From Sipunculus nudus (lineage: Eukaryota > Annelida > Sipuncula > Golfingiida > Sipunculidae), in NCBI GenBank assembly GCA_026874595.1, contig CM049310.1, forward strand, positions 17,150,058-17,214,057: 64,000 bases of DNA, written 5' to 3'. The translations under genes were made by a program, and so were the position numbers. Positions 25,110 to 39,905 of the stretch are shown here, one piece after another. The notes under the pieces were generated by a model. It had not been told where the DNA came from. It did not search any database and saw nothing but the letters and a program-made list of their open reading frames with translations. The first letter of the stretch is position 1. Each line of letters begins with the position of its first letter.

Positions 25110-25919
25110 AATTAATCTCAATCAATCAGGCCTTGAACTGCAGATTAAAACTAGGCCACACCACGACTCAAGCTCTTAAATAAATGACATGGAGAAGGTG
25201 ACAAACCTCGACTACCTCTGTCCATTTTTATACTCACATAGTAAGTATTTGAGTGGGTACAAGTCTACAGGATATTCTAAAAAGTGATGTAAAAAGTATT
25301 CATTCTTCTCTTTAAAACTGGTAAGAATCACTGGAGCTTTTATTGGGCAGGATGCCAGTCTGGTTTTTGTGCGTACATTTGCTCGGCATACCTGTGTTTA
25401 TTTCGTGTTTGTGTATTTCAAGTATGCCAGCCTAGACGTCATCAATGATACGTAAATTTATAGCATTTTTGAATAACTATTCCTGAAATGGAGTGGCTTT
25501 TGAAAAATCTTCAATTTTATAAGCCGTCTCATACGATAGTCCCTGGAATAACAAGTTTGGGATTTTTTTTTTCGATTGTGTTGCGGAGGTGGGTGATCTA
25601 TTTGTGTTATTTATATATAATTATGTGCTTTTTTATTTTACAATTATTTAAACGCCAGCACTATGTTTACTGTGACATTGAATATGTAATGTGACCGCCA
25701 TGGTATTAATAGGGTACACGGCATTGTCATCGTATATCACATATTTGTGACAATCACATTTAAAGCCACCAAGGTAAATTTATTCTGATTAAATTTGTTT
25801 GTGTAACAGTTATGACTTCTTGTTTATAATTAGCACACATTCGACACGCCACAGTAGATTCCAGATAACCATGAAGTTAGGAGTAATGTGGGCGGGGATG
25901 GGGTTTAATTTATAATATA

Positions 25920-25921
<2 letters not shown>

Positions 25922-25966
<45 letters not shown>

Positions 25967-26127
25967 CCTTAACGTGCAAATATATTGTGCCCATGCCTTA
26001 TGTAAGACACCCTTATATATTATAATGAGTCATACTCTGCATGACTTCAGGTCTAGACAGGAAACATACACGCACTCACTGACATATATACAGAAATGCA
26101 GACACACACACAATATCATATATATAA

Positions 26128-26162
<35 letters not shown>

Positions 26163-26270
26163 CTATGTATATTAGCTTGATTTCATAATATGTACGATAG
26201 AACTGTTTCGTAAGCTGTGGTGATATAATATAATATAATATTATATAATATAATATAATATATACCAGTA
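25922..26270. repeat. AT-rich microsatellite cluster
   Basis: AT runs at 25922-25966 and 26116-26163 and a TATAA-type repeat at 26221-26270. Confidence 0.9.
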
Positions 26271-28303
26271 TATATTAAAAGAGAAAAGGCAATTCTCAGG
26301 GAAGTCTTTTATATTTAGATATATTTCAGAAGAATTTCCGGTGCTAATAATCTTATGTAAAATGATTAAATGCCATACATAATAAGATTGGACGTTTATT
26401 TCGACCCTTCTTTTAAATTAGATACAGTAATATATGTTGTAAAATGGCGAATGGCGCCATTTCTCCTTTCTCGGGGGGAGGGATTTTGCTATGATCCACG
26501 ATGTGTCACCCCGCTACAGGTTAGGGCTGTCAATCACACATATCCACATATGTAAGATACAGCGGCGCGTTTATCCGAACAATTCGGGGAATGGTTTTGT
26601 TCGATTAAACACAAACACGGCAGAATTGCATTAATCTGCTGTCGGTGGTGAGGCGTGATGCCTAAAGGACTTCATCCTCCCAAGTTAGTTAAAAAGGGAA
26701 CAAAATGGACAATTGTTTGACAAATGTCAGTTTCTTAACACATCATGGCAAATCAAACGTTCGCTCAATTTTTTAAATTTTTTATCACTTCATTTTTCAT
26801 TGAATTATTACCAGTAAATCTATCGCCGAGCGAAAGGACATTTTCACTATCCTTAGTGCTGCCCTCTGTCTGCAGACAAACCTAATCATTGGTTTTAAGA
26901 TCGACTAGGTATGTATATAAGAATATTACAGATTAAAAAAAAAAGCAAATACGAAGGGTGCGGAACATATCATGAACGTATCTGGACATGACTTTTGGTT
27001 TGCGGTACCGCGATTAGTCTGACGTGAAGCTTGAGGTCGTTTGAACTGATTTCCTCGTAGTATCTCTGAGAACATTGTAGATATGACGATTTATTATAAA
27101 TAGGGATTCAAGCGCCGGTGGTGTATATGTCACAGGCATTAACCATGGGGCTGGTCCGGTGGTTGTTTTCACACCTATAGATCTCCAATTGACTGCTGGA
27201 CACCGTGCTTTATACTGGCCTAGTTGGTGCAATGCTTATACTTGATTCTTCCCACCAAAAGAGCCATCAAACGTGCTCTTCTGTGTAACACCGCTAATAC
27301 CACCTCGCGGCAAAGTATATAACTAAATCACGGCTCTCGGGTTGTCGCACATGTAGCTGCGTGAATGGTGACACATGCACTGATTAATCAAAAATAGAAA
27401 TAAATATTACGACTACTTGGTTATAACCAATAAATAATTTTAGATCACCACTTTTTTTTATAAACAGTGTCTGAATTAACGGCACTCCAATGTATACAAA
27501 TTCTGTCAAATAAAAAACATTAATTATTCAATACCATGACTGATTATTAAACAAATTTGTTTTTCTATTTGTTGTGTGCCTATAACGAAGCAGAAATATG
27601 GGCATGTTGCGAAATTCATGTTTGGTCTGAGAGGGTGCCTATCAGGTACAAATGATGACCTCTATGACATACTGTATTAGATACGAATAAAACACAACGT
27701 CATTCCACACTCAAGCTCAAGACTAGTGCTATATATTTAGATGCAGAAGTCATGCCCCGAATTTAGAATTCTGATGGCATCGAGGTTCTCATGTGTTTCC
27801 GTTCTTCCCAGTGACTCCCACATTTTAAATTAGGTACATGTATCTAAATAAAACCTGATCTGGTCATTTGAATAATTCCTTTATTCTGTAGGAAAGAAGT
27901 CACCATGCAGTCAATTGATAGAGAATACGTAATGCCTGAACGAATGCGTGAACATTTATAGAAATTATTATGCCATAAGGTTAACACGTAGTGTAGACTT
28001 GTAGCCATATGATATTGAAATTAATTTGGAAACATAGCTGTGTCGTCCCTGTTTCAATATATTGAACCCGGGAAAAAAAATCTGCACAAATGTCAGCCAA
28101 GACGAATGTGCAAGACAGATGATGGGTTAATTTAGTTTGGAAAATTCCTAATAGATGGCGATAAAGAACGGCAGACATATTTTTCGCCCTGTGATGAAAT
28201 ATAATAGAAAAGTATGCTATTTTGATACAAATGAAGTTTTTTACATTCAGATATATAAAACTTTCATTCATATTCTGAAATATCATGATACATAAATTAT
28301 CTA

Positions 28304-28378
28304 AAGTAACAATGAATATTATAAAAGTCACAATGAATATTATAAAAGTAACTATGAATATTATAAAAGTAACAATTC
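28304..28378. repeat. Tandem 21-22 bp repeat
   Basis: About three and a half copies of AGTAACAATGAATATTATAAA, with single-base changes. Confidence 0.85.
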
Positions 28379-30301
28379 ATTATTTCACGTAATATACATT
28401 TGTATATATTGCGATACGTAACTCACGATACGACATAAAGTTAAATTAGAGGTAATGTGGATTATGTGGAGTCAGATCACGTTTCCAGTTTAGTGCGCTG
28501 TTGCCAGCATAATGAATAATAAGCGGCTCTTCAATTGGTTCATTCGTGCAGCGGTCAGCGAATCAGATTCCTATTTGCTGATTTCTGTACACATGTATGC
28601 CCCTCACACATATTTTATATATAGCAGGTGACAGAACTAATAAAGTGTTTTCTCCGATTATCACAATATAGTACTTTTCGATTTGAATTTGCATTTGAAA
28701 ATCAAATGTTTTCACACTCTAATACAAATGCACAATTTAAAGGTAGCACTGTTTTCCAATACAAATGCGTATGCAATATCTTTATATGGCAATACCTTTT
28801 TATTGTATTTAAACCCTAGCTTGGGTGATAAGATAATTTATTTTAACATAGCGTGAATTTCATTTACACGAAAAATCGCTCATATGTCAAAAGAATACAT
28901 AAGAATCTAAGAGTTAATATAAAAATACAATTAATGCGTCTTTAATTTGATGCATATCATTATCCCTTAATGACAAAGTCAGACAGTAATTATTTTTTAG
29001 GTTACATTTTCAATTTTTCTCATACTTATAAACCTTCAAATCAATTAAATTTTTTATCTTTTATCTCTTACCCATCCTATCGCGAACAATAAAGGTGCCC
29101 ATTCACCTACCTTTTGAAAGGAATTTATGTGATTTCTGGCTTCTTTGGTGTATATATCAATGATCTAAGGGTAATTTTTGCTGTGAAAAGTTCTTATAAG
29201 GCCTTCGTGAAGGAGGTATGAACTTGTTTATCAACAATATGTTTGTAAACACAGCAATGTTGACAAAGAGGAAAAACATGTAACCTAAGGCAGTAGGTTG
29301 CACATATACGGATGCAGAAAGGTCACTTGTTGCAAAACACCATTTGCAAAGCTCTGGCTTATCTGACTTGCTGTCGATGCCCTTTGTTGAATTTGTTTTG
29401 ATTACGTGGCGGGACCCCACATATTTTATAAACACGTTGATATAAACAAAACAAGCAGACTGTGTGCGGTGATACCCACGTTTTCTGGCCTATTTTTATA
29501 AAAGCTCCAAGGGATTACCTTTAGTTTATAAAGGTCAGCTAGATGATTTGGCCCCTATAACCAATGTTAAGATAATACTTGGTGACTTTCTGCTATAACT
29601 ATACATAAATTAGGCTTTGTCACATGGCCCATCAAACATAAGGCACAACGCTTGAATATTACGTCCTTAGACGGTAATCGTAATATCCGTTTGTGCACTA
29701 CACATATACAACAGCATATAAAAATGTGATTTAAAAATTTTCAATCATGAAATGATCTACTGGGCGACAGCTCAACGATTTCGAATCCTGTTTATCAGTT
29801 ATTAATCACTAAATATTCCACACTTTAGACAGCTCACACGACCTCGTGTGCCACGTGAATCCAGTTATCTAAGTTAAGACCTTATGGCACGCGGTGGTGT
29901 CATGTGCATGGAGCATTTCATCCAAAACAAAGACTGGGCCCTGATGTGATTGGCTGGTGCAAATTATGACGTCACAGGTAAAATTAAGTTATGACTTAAT
30001 TCTAGCAATACATGTTGTTTCTATTTTTCCCTGAACACTCGGGGCTGACAGTGTCAGAAACACTATGCTTTTGATGAGATCTAGAGTTTTTAGTCAAAGG
30101 GGTATTCCCAGTGAGTAATGTCACTGCCCAGTTTGACAGTGCTCATAGATGTGTCAATGATTTTTTTTTAACAATTCAAACAAAGCTCATGCTTTTTTTT
30201 GTGTGTGTGTGTGGAAAAATAATTAGAAAAAAGTTTTTCCTCCAGGGATTGGGTTCAGTTTATTTAAACTCTATTTTAATATTTTTTGTAGGTGAGTGTG
30301 C

Positions 30302-30435
30302 TATCTAATACTTATAAAAGGATGTTAAACATTTTTTGTCCTCAGTGTTTTCTGAAACCGTGTTGTGTATAACACCATGCTCTATACTATTTAAAGGTTA
30401 TTGTACCCGAAGTGACCTCGCCGATATGAGAATTA
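30302..30435. repeat. Dispersed repeat C, copy 1
   Basis: TATCTAATACTTATAAA, TTTTCTGAAACCG, AAGGTTATTGT and GTGACCTCGC..GATATGAGAA match 49130-49263 in the same order and orientation. Confidence 0.8.
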
Positions 30436-33400
30436 TCAATTTTTAATGCACACACCATTTTGAGTGATTTTGCGTGTGTGTGTTTTTTTTTAATTTCGTG
30501 GAGTTTACCACCGAAAACAGCCGAATTGCCTTTGGCAAAGACCGGGATGCTTGCGTCATGGCTTGGTGATGTGGCTATTCACAGCGCGGGAGTAAGGTCT
30601 GTGGTGCATATGGATTACCCCTGCTGTCAGTGACGAATTTAAGCATGTTTTGCCTGACATTTAATCCAGTCACTGAGCCACTTGCATGGTCAGTAATTGT
30701 GAAAAACATGTGACTCTCGATCCCTTGCCACTCGTTTCTTATAGCCCGATTTAACCGGACTCGTTATAATTAGGACTTGCCATATATGACAGGGCTTCAT
30801 AATTTTTAGTCCGATTAAATCTAACTACTTTACATAATCAATCCTTATACATCTAACAATAATAGTACATGTAACCAGTCAAAGATCTTCGAAAATCCGA
30901 ATCTCTCCGCGTCCCATTTTGGTTCGCATATGTAAACATCACTGACCAAGTCTTCAAGGCAAACATACCAATGAAAGGCTTTCTTGCCACACGCAGCGTG
31001 CCACAAAATAAAAGTAGAAATCTTTGTACATATTTTATTGAAAGAGTATCCGACTGAAGCTCTACATTAAATTAAATATCAAGCACTAGTTGACCGGTCT
31101 GACCTTGACCTTACTTAAAATGTCATCATAAATGAGCTGCAGATGACCATTGGAACCAGTTATGTGTTTATGGAACGTAAATGGATAGCTAAGATAAAAC
31201 GTTTCACTCAGTAAGGTTAGTATAAAGAAACAAAATTATTAAAGACAATTTTGTTTCATGTACTTGTAGACCCCTGTGACCTTGACCTTTCACAAAATAT
31301 CTTTAAGTGTGATTTGAGGTTAAAGCAAAATTGCTACTCTTTTGTATGAAGGGCAAAATTGTAACTATATATTAAATATTCAACATGTTACATAGATTTT
31401 TTTTTAACCCATACCCCGATCCTGGGAACACAGATTCACAAATTTTGTATCGCCGGAATAGTGTATGAATATTTGCTGTCACAAAACAATTTCACCACTT
31501 TTGCACTTGCATCTACCCTGACAATAAACCAGAGATATTTAGCTGAAACTTGGTCCCAATGGAAATTTTCTTGGCGCTGGGATGAACGAAAACCTTTAAT
31601 TGGCCACTTTTTCTCAATGGGCTCCTAGATTTTATGGAGCAGATAGAGACTAGTGTGATTTTCAGGTGCGAGTGAGACGCCCTGGACAGAGTAAATGTCA
31701 TGGAATCGGATTCGTAGCTGTGACCCAAAATTCAGACAGTCTAGTGCCTCGCCTATAAGCCTGGCGGGGTTGGTAGGAATTCTTTTGTTAGCACGGATGC
31801 ATGTATTTCAGCCCTCTTAGGCAACGTATGTTTTGTCTTCGGAAAGCTGCAAACCATTCCGGGGGCGACACAGGTGAACTGGGTGGAGGCATAATTAACC
31901 GCAACACCGACATCCGGATCGTAATTCTGGCAGCATTACTTATGTGTAAGACATATTAGAAATGACAACTCCAGCAAAACGCTTTTAATCTTTTCTCAAA
32001 AATGATTACTGAAAGTTTCAGAAATACCATGCTTCTATTGTAATTTTGCCCTGTGAGATGTTTAATCTGTAACTGACGTAACCACAGGGTTTAGAGAAGT
32101 TCCTGACAGATTTATAACAATTTGTTTTCGTGGGGAAAAATAATAAGAAAGATACCATTCTGCAGTTTATGTGACATCTGTAGTAATGACTTTCTATACG
32201 TAGTGAGTTGTATGATATAACCTAATGATAACACGTTTCGTGACCTCTTATGGAAGCCTCCATAACATACATATAAGGCATTAAACCTCTGACAACCCCA
32301 TGTGATAGCTATTGAATCGACAGAGGTGCGCTGAACTGCCAACGAATTGAATCCCTCAGTCGTTTTAAATCCCGTTTATTCCAAACAATTTGGCCTTTGG
32401 CAACCTAGTTTTGTTTCAGTGACATTGCCCCGAGCGCCATCTGGAAGCGTTTTGTCAAATCAATAGTGAAGCTCTTAAGTATCATCTTTTCAGAAAGGTC
32501 ACCGACTGTGACAATTCATGGTAACTTCCAGTTGGTGAGAAAACTGTGGTTGCCATTATGTTCGCGAGGATTTCAAATTCGCGATTTTCACACAAGGGAA
32601 ATCGCGGCGAAAATAAAACTTTCGTGAAAATAGTCCCCATCTACATAGGTAAAGAGTCCTTTATATATACCACAGCCTCACTAGCGTTACATGTTCAAAG
32701 ACAGATACTATAAATAATAACATTCATTTTCAATTTTCCGCCTGTAATATCTGGCTCCCAACATTACTGGAACCACCAAATAGCATTTGTTTTTTACAGA
32801 CCTATTGTTCCTCTTAAACTATAAAGGTTTGATAAATTAAAACATTAGTTAGGAATTTGGGGGTAGGGTCGTTTGGGTGGAAGGGATTGGGGGATAGGTG
32901 GGGATCTGTAAATGTCCCATGACAGTTACAAGCAGTAAAGTTTAAATTAAGTTTTGACTTACCCAATTTTTCCAATCGGTAGAACAGTTAGATAAGATTA
33001 GGTTAAACAGAACATGAGGCAAGCGTTTAACGTAAGTGTATTGGTTCATCTCTGTGTCACGTCAGCAGCTATAAAACCTTCAGAAAATTTATCACAAAAT
33101 CTTACCAGGATAAAAATGCTTGTTTCTGTCTATACTGTTCCTTCTTATCATTTTCATTGTGTCTATTTTTCTTCTTCGTTATCTTCTTCTCCTCTTTATT
33201 ATTATCATTATCATTATTATTATTATCATTATTATTATTATTATTGTTATTATTATTATTATCAATGTTATTGTTATAAGCATTATCATAAGTATTATTA
33301 ATATCATTATTGTTATGCTCTTTTTTACTCTGATTTTTGTGTCCCCCTTTTCCAGTTATCGAAATATGACAATTTTCTATGCAAATGTTTTTGCAGACAT

Positions 33401-35227
33401 ATAATTTATATCTTGTGATTTAATCATCAAGTTTGTCATGTCATCCTATGTCATGTTCTTTCGCTTGAATTAGACCAATTTTTTGTTCACATGCTTGTTA
33501 TCGGCCGTTCATGTTTGCCTGCACTTTCTCCGCGTCTGACACCCTCAGCGTCAAAACAGGTGTCCCCCTCCTTCACTCATTGGATGACAATGACATCTAG
33601 CGAGTACAATGAAAATTACACAAACTCTTTTTATCAGTAGGTATTTAAGAAAGAGGTGCATAAAAGTAGCTTTTGGGTAGCTAGATGAAGGGCAACGGGC
33701 TTTCAAATGAAATTACTGAAAAAAATAAATGTAGCCTGTAACTTCAACAGAACTCATTTCTGTTCAGTTCACAAGGGGAACCGATGTAGGTTTTTCATTT
33801 TACCTTCACTTCAGATTACACGGGGTGTACTGAAATCTATTTCTTTCTCCTGGAATTCTCAAATTAGGTTAAATTTTTGTATATCTCATGTATGCGTGTA
33901 ATGTGTTATGATGAAGTGACATGGATAAAGTGTATTGGCCAAGAGAATTATTATTAACAGTATCATTAACATCTTGCTTTAATTTTGTTTTTCGTAGCTT
34001 TTAAATAATGCATAAGTCACCTTGTTTATTTAAATAATTTATCCTGAGTTTAATGCATTAGAATTTATCATCAGAGAGCAGGTAAACTGAACAGAGCAGG
34101 GGTTACGTTCAGACAACACCTGGTGGTAACTTGAAATCGATTTCAGATCTCAGGTTGGTAACCGGAAATGGAGGGTGGGCAAGTCTATACACCGGCTCAT
34201 TTGAAGATGCAGTTTCCGGATCATCACCTATAAATGTATTTCAAAACTCAAGAAAATTGTTGTGCATGCATCCAATGAGCAGTTTCCAAGAACTTAAATA
34301 TGATATAGAATAATAATAAAAAGAAACTTATTGATGGTCCTGCGTCGGTTGGTTGGTTGTGACACAAGCCGCCAGATGACAGCAGCGGCGAAAGAAGGCC
34401 TGGAAAGGGAGCGGAACGACTATTTCCAGATTAAACTCAGTGTCTCTCAGTATAAACTATTTCAGTTTCCTTGGCATACATTCCTTCGTGAAATATATTG
34501 AAATTTAAAGTTATAAATGTCCAGTTCCTTGCAAATCATAACGATATTAATTATTTAACTGTATTTTCATTAATTTATTTGTTCTATCCATTTCATAAAT
34601 AATTAAGTTTAATTAAGCTCCTTGTCTCGTCAAATTTAAATTTAAGTTATATATTAAAATTACATTAAGCTCCATTGATATATACATATTGGAAGGTAAA
34701 ATATGTATTTTAGACCATGTTTTCAAACATATCTGCATAACAGAAAAGCTTTATTCTAGATAGCTGGAAAGATATATATGTATGAACATGGAATAATCAA
34801 CTGAAATACTTTATAGAGGCCAAAAGGCTGTATGGTAGAGTTATTAAGTTCTAGTCTCGTAAATGTAATGTAATATGATTGCAAGTGCAAGGTTTTTTTT
34901 TTTTTAACCTGTATCCCTTATATCATATGATTTGGTTCCCTCGTTCCTCTCTTAGTCTTGAACATTTATCATGGATAAAACTGCAACGTAAATACCAAAA
35001 GGGTGAAAATCTTAAGAAAGTTGAGCTTATTATCGAAGAACATGTCCGACAGTATTTAGTTCCCTTGGGTATACCGATCGGCAGCAATTAGTGACAACTA
35101 ATTTGGCTCATTGATTCAGAGCTGGTACTACTGGCCATAATCCCAGACTTGTGTCACATAATTTTATTAGGCGGTGGTTATCGGTCCCTTTTTTAAAGGC
35201 TGATTCATCTAATACTTAAGCTTAGTA
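30436..35227. other. No gene recognised
   Basis: Holds the TTA-rich tract and, at about 32570-32640, a short CGCGAATTT/GCGAAAATA-type stretch like MITE ends. Otherwise nothing specific. Confidence 0.45.
33195..33310. repeat. TTA/TCA trinucleotide-rich tract
   Basis: ATTATTATTATC-type repeats. The two ORFs of about 95 codons overlapping it translate as poly-Ile or poly-Tyr and are not genes. Confidence 0.85.
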
Positions 35228-36440
35228 CAGTAGAGCGCCGTTTTCCGAAAGCATTGGGGGACAAGCTTTTCTTTCGGAAAAAAGAATTTTCGGGAAATCG
35301 GTCAGGGATCAAGCCCCAAGTTCGTATGACAGTTAATGATTAATTTAACGCTTTTTACTGATGGGACACCTTGTTTCTTTTCGACCTACTTTATTGACAC
35401 AGAAATATTGGATTTAATGCAGAGCTTAATTGGTAAAAATCAGTCTTACCTGTTTAAAGGATACTTACATGTCCCTTTTTTTAACAAAGTCATCGGAAGG
35501 GAACGGTCAAATGACATCGCCATTGGTAAAGCTCGGTTAGATTTTTTTAACTGCCCACAGGGGCGACAAAGCTGCACACGCACAATGGGGGAAAGGCCAG
35601 GGGATAAAAGTTTTTGAAGGATCGTAGAGCCTGTTATTTAAAATGGATAATTTATCATTTTTTTAGATTAACGTAGGTCTAAACTTATTGAACACCCGAC
35701 CGACGTCGCATATTTATTTTCCTGACTTAGTTTTATATTAGAAACTTAGTTTTATATTACAATGTTCTCTCAATTTTTAAACATCTGAATGATGGCAGGC
35801 TTGTCACCACGGTCGAGCCGCTCAAGTATTGTCAGCTTTTCATGAAAACATAACGCCGTCCGTTTTTTCTTCAATGACTCCATACCTCTGACAAGTGACA
35901 GCTTGACGACCGTGTGTGATCAGCATGACTCTTGGGAATGAACTGCTCATTTATATGACCAGGCCCGCATGCTATGATCTCGTAAATATAACTGTTTGAG
36001 CACAAGCAATGTATGAATGATACCTCACCAATGTCCATGCGAGTAAACTGTTCATTTATTTGGTTTTACATCCCCGCCCGAGCCGACGAACTATGCTTGC
36101 TTGAGTGCAAGAGATATGGTTGATAACACACAAGTGCTCTCGGAAAAATTGCTCAGCCGCTTTTTTTTTTTTTGGGGGGGGTAATAGGAAGCCTAGACTG
36201 CAGGACTAGCAGTAGATTTCTCGCCTTGCCCGGCGACAACATCGGCCCTGAACTAATTGATTAAGGTCACACCTGGTTGCAGACCTTTGTGAGTCATCAT
36301 TACAAACAAATAAATCATTTTAGATATTTACATGCTTGAAAATTATTTCGTAAATACGAATACATTTTCGGTTCCCGATTTTTAATTTCAGACGAACGAA
36401 TTTTTAGAAATTCGGCATTCCGAAAAACGGCGCTTTACTG
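35228..36440. mobile_element. DNA transposon remnant with terminal inverted repeats
   Basis: The left end CAGTAGAGCGCCGTTTTCCG and the reverse complement of the right end, CAGTAAAGCGCCGTTTTTCG, match at nearly every base. Both run into inner TTCGGAA-rich sequence. A TA precedes the left end; the right flank is TTTATA. The CAGT ends and possible TA target suggest a pogo or other Tc1/mariner-type element. The 1.2 kb interior has only an unrecognised 93-codon ORF (35336-35617) and no visible transposase, so it is non-autonomous or decayed. Confidence 0.75.
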
Positions 36441-36660
36441 TTTATATGGGACTACGTGACGGGGCGGAAGCACATGCTTCCTGTTATTTTATTCTATATC
36501 CTAGATTCATCCAGGCCCGGTGTCTATATCGCACCTGCGGTTCCTTGTTGTGTTATTCATCTCATTTCCATGGTGATAACAGAGAGGAACCATCATCCCC
36601 CCCCCAAGATGCACACGTTTGTGAGTGATACACGGCTGTGGGGTACAGCCTTCCCATTAT

Positions 36661-36765
36661 AGGTCGGAAAAATTTCATTGCCCCTAGGCAATCATCTCAT
36701 GGTCTCCAGGCTTTGAGTCCTATGCTCTACCCCTGAGCCATAGAAGCCGGTCATTATCCCAGATA
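36661..36765 (-). mobile_element. tRNA-like SINE fragment
   Basis: On the minus strand, CTTCTATGGCTCAGGGGTAG resembles a tRNA A box and matches the head of the SINE at 7018. No clear B box is present, so this is a truncated or diverged copy. Confidence 0.45.
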
Positions 36766-37508
36766 ATCAAATAAGCTTCACATGCTTTGCTAAATGAGCC
36801 AATAAGCAAATAAGAGAAATATCTTTTTCTTAGACCATATATAATCAACATATATTTTAAAATGGTGGATTTAATAATAACTTTGCAGTTTCTAGCATAT
36901 GAACATTTTATGACTTTAGACGATACTTATATTTTTTAATGCTGAGCAATAAAAGCTTTTCGTTTTCTCGAAGTAGGAGAGTTTGACTTTTAGTACATGT
37001 ATTGAAAATATGCACCACATACATATACATACAACTGTGACTCAGTGCAACATAGAAGTTTTTGTTGATTTAATTGTTTCAACAAGAGCTGGAACAATAT
37101 ACATAAGCCACGAAATGATATATAGAAAGTATAGTAATCTAAGCCAAATAAACCTACTTTAAACAAATACAGATATCCATTTCCCGATTGTCCTCATCTG
37201 CTTTAGATAAAAGACTGAAGAGTAAACATATTTTTCCAGACGAAGATCTGGCGCTAGTCGATAAAATAATAGTGTTTTTCTTTGGCAGTCTGTTACGGTT
37301 GTCGGTGGGTCCATTTAGGAATGTTTGCATAATTCATGTTGATGATCATGTTTCATATATTAACTGTCTATGATAAACACCGTACTCTCATAAATTACAC
37401 GACTGTGATATTTAAATGACTGTCCTCATTTATAGCATCCCCTGTTCTGTTTACATAACGGAAAACTTATTTTCTGTTATTTTCAATTAATCAAGACCGA
37501 TGGGAGGC

Positions 37509-37510
<2 letters not shown>

Positions 37511-37562
<52 letters not shown>
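37511..37562. repeat. (AT)n microsatellite
   Basis: Uninterrupted AT run. Confidence 0.95.
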
Positions 37563-37564
<2 letters not shown>

Positions 37565-38533
37565 CAATGGACAACTGTATTTATTATGAAAAACTACCAC
37601 ATTAGCCGTATATTCATTCACTTTAATTCTAAATACGTTATCTTTGCTGCACACAACACATAATCGAAATTATATGAAGATAATCATATTGGGAAAAAGG
37701 AACTGTAAAAAAAGAGACGTTGCTCAGCGGTGATCGAGAATCATATTCCATTAGTAAATTTTTTTTATCTCACTTTTTCTAGTAAAGGAAAAAAATACCT
37801 GTGTTCACCCTTTGCTAAAGCACGCTTGTTTTTTCCACAATTTAAAGGACGCAGCGCCAGGGATGGGGTTCCTAATTTAATATTGCTACATATGTGTGGG
37901 TAGAGTAACACCAAAGTAATTGTTGTCAATTTTTAGTAAAAATGTAATTATTCAAACGTTCCAGGTATTTGACGAAAAAAAAACACGGATGTTGGTGTAA
38001 CGATGCTGAATGGGCCGAATAAACTGCCCAGTCGGTATGCTTTACTGTCGCCATAAGAAATAAATATGACAATATAGGTTACGCCATCTGGCTGCAGATC
38101 TAATGACTACTTCATACACTCTGGACTTCATCGGGCATTAAGTTAAAAAGTTGTTGGTGGATTTTGATGAAATCTTTAGGATAGCTCGGCAATAACCGAA
38201 GAAAAAAAAAACTGATTAAATTATGATACGGAAACATTCTTGATCCAGGAACATTTTAAAGGAAAAAAACATTGCTCTTCTGACAGTTCCATTTGAGGCT
38301 AATAAACTGTCTTTGCGGAAGTCAGGGCCCTCTAAGTGCTTTTTTAGTTTCATCCTGCAATACGAAACAACTGGTGTTACATGGACATTATTCAGTATGT
38401 ATTAAATTAGTATATTATATCAAATTGTGGTCAATTTGGTATATTGCTAACTTGTGTGACAGATTATGAGTTTGCTGAACGGCTTTAACAGATCAAAGCA
38501 TGCCTGAGAAATAAGAGATCTCTGTAAGGTCGT

Positions 38534-38537
<4 letters not shown>

Positions 38538-38592
<55 letters not shown>
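38538..38592. repeat. (AT)n microsatellite
   Basis: Uninterrupted AT run. Confidence 0.95.
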
Positions 38593-38602
<10 letters not shown>

Positions 38603-39582
38603 TATATATTACCATGGGACATTACCCCTCAAGCTTTTCAGGATGGATCTATCACCTGTAGGTGGTATTATTTGTCATAAGTTGTCTGAAGTTATGACCA
38701 ATCTCTAAGACATGAGCACGAACATCAGAGGTATCGGTATTTCACTTGGTGTCATGTATACTGGTTGTTATTGTACTGAAGCATAAACCTTCCGTCCCGT
38801 AGCCTCACGCTTTTCCCATTGGGATTCGGATATATCCTTTTATAAGAAGACATAAATTAGTATTAAGAGCACCTTAGATTTAGGTCACCGATTTTAAAAA
38901 AAAAAGCACAATAGTACAACGCGATTACTTAATGTAGCTCTTTCATTTAAGGACAATGGTGACAAACGTCTGAAGAACAGGAAAGTAAATATCATTTGCC
39001 AGTTTGAAAAGAAAAGATGGGTGCACGCACATAAAGCCATGAAATTGCAGGCAAAGAAACAGCTACCTATAGGTTTTTATGCGCTTTCACCCCGAACGAT
39101 GTTTATTGAATATATAAATGAAAGGCATTCTAAAACAACGGATCACTTCATGACAGCTTTGGCTTTATTTATCAAGTGTTCCGGTGGCTGTACAGAATAA
39201 AGATGAGTGTTTCTGTTATAACCTAAATGCCTCTTCTATCATGCTTCACCATAGCAGTCAAAGGCAAATTGTCTGTAAGTGCTGGCATTGAAACTGATTC
39301 CATTGCCGCAATATTCACTAGCCCAGCGTGATAAAAGTCACATAATGCATAATATTCCGTCCCGTATCTGTAAAGCGCAGACCAAACCTTGTCACAAAGC
39401 AAGCTCCATTGACTCTTTCACTAAACATGCTATAGATTTGTGATGGCTGCGCTTATAGTCCCCCGGGGAGGACGCTGATGTGTCTAGCCCTATTACTAGA
39501 GTTAATGGGCTTCAAAGGATGAGAATACATGTTATATCAATCAGGTAAGCCCTGAATGATGTGTGCACTCAATGACCTTCAA

Positions 39583-39905
39583 TGAGCGGTACGACCATCC
39601 GTCATCCCCCTTCTGAGACTTCATAGAATCGTCAACAAACCAGCACTCTCGCATGCTGCCGGGACCCGGCTTGCCGTTGATTTATGCAATTCAAGGTCAG
39701 CCTTGTCGACTCATCTGGAATATTTAAAGTGAAACTTTTAATTTGAGATAAATCACGTCTGCAGTAACGTCAGGATTTCTTTAGGTTCGGCGAGAGCTTA
39801 CATGTCCGCGTGACACTGAAAACCTACATCAAAGCCTTGAGAATTGCTCATCATACTTTTTGTATTTCTTCTGAATATTGTATCATGTCATGAAGCTTGG
39901 TGTAA
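39583..39905. repeat. Dispersed repeat family A, copy 1
   Basis: Shares, in order, a GTACGACC/AACGACC segment, TTGATTTATG, CAATTCAAGG, GTGAAACTTTTAA, TTTCTTTAGGTTCGGCGAG and the CTTCTGAATATTG tail with copies at about 43560 and 44893. No coding content was recognised. Confidence 0.65.

Larger units (their letters stand above)
24546..30301. other. No gene recognised
   Basis: AT-rich DNA with the microsatellites listed and a short tandem repeat at 28304. The 92- and 116-codon minus-strand ORFs look random. Confidence 0.5.
36766..39582. other. No gene recognised
   Basis: Only AT microsatellites (37511, 38538) and AT-rich unassigned sequence. Confidence 0.5.

Noticed and set aside
33014-33404. 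Two overlapping ORFs of about 95 codons
   Set aside because: They read a TTA-type repeat as poly-Tyr or poly-Ile; not genes.
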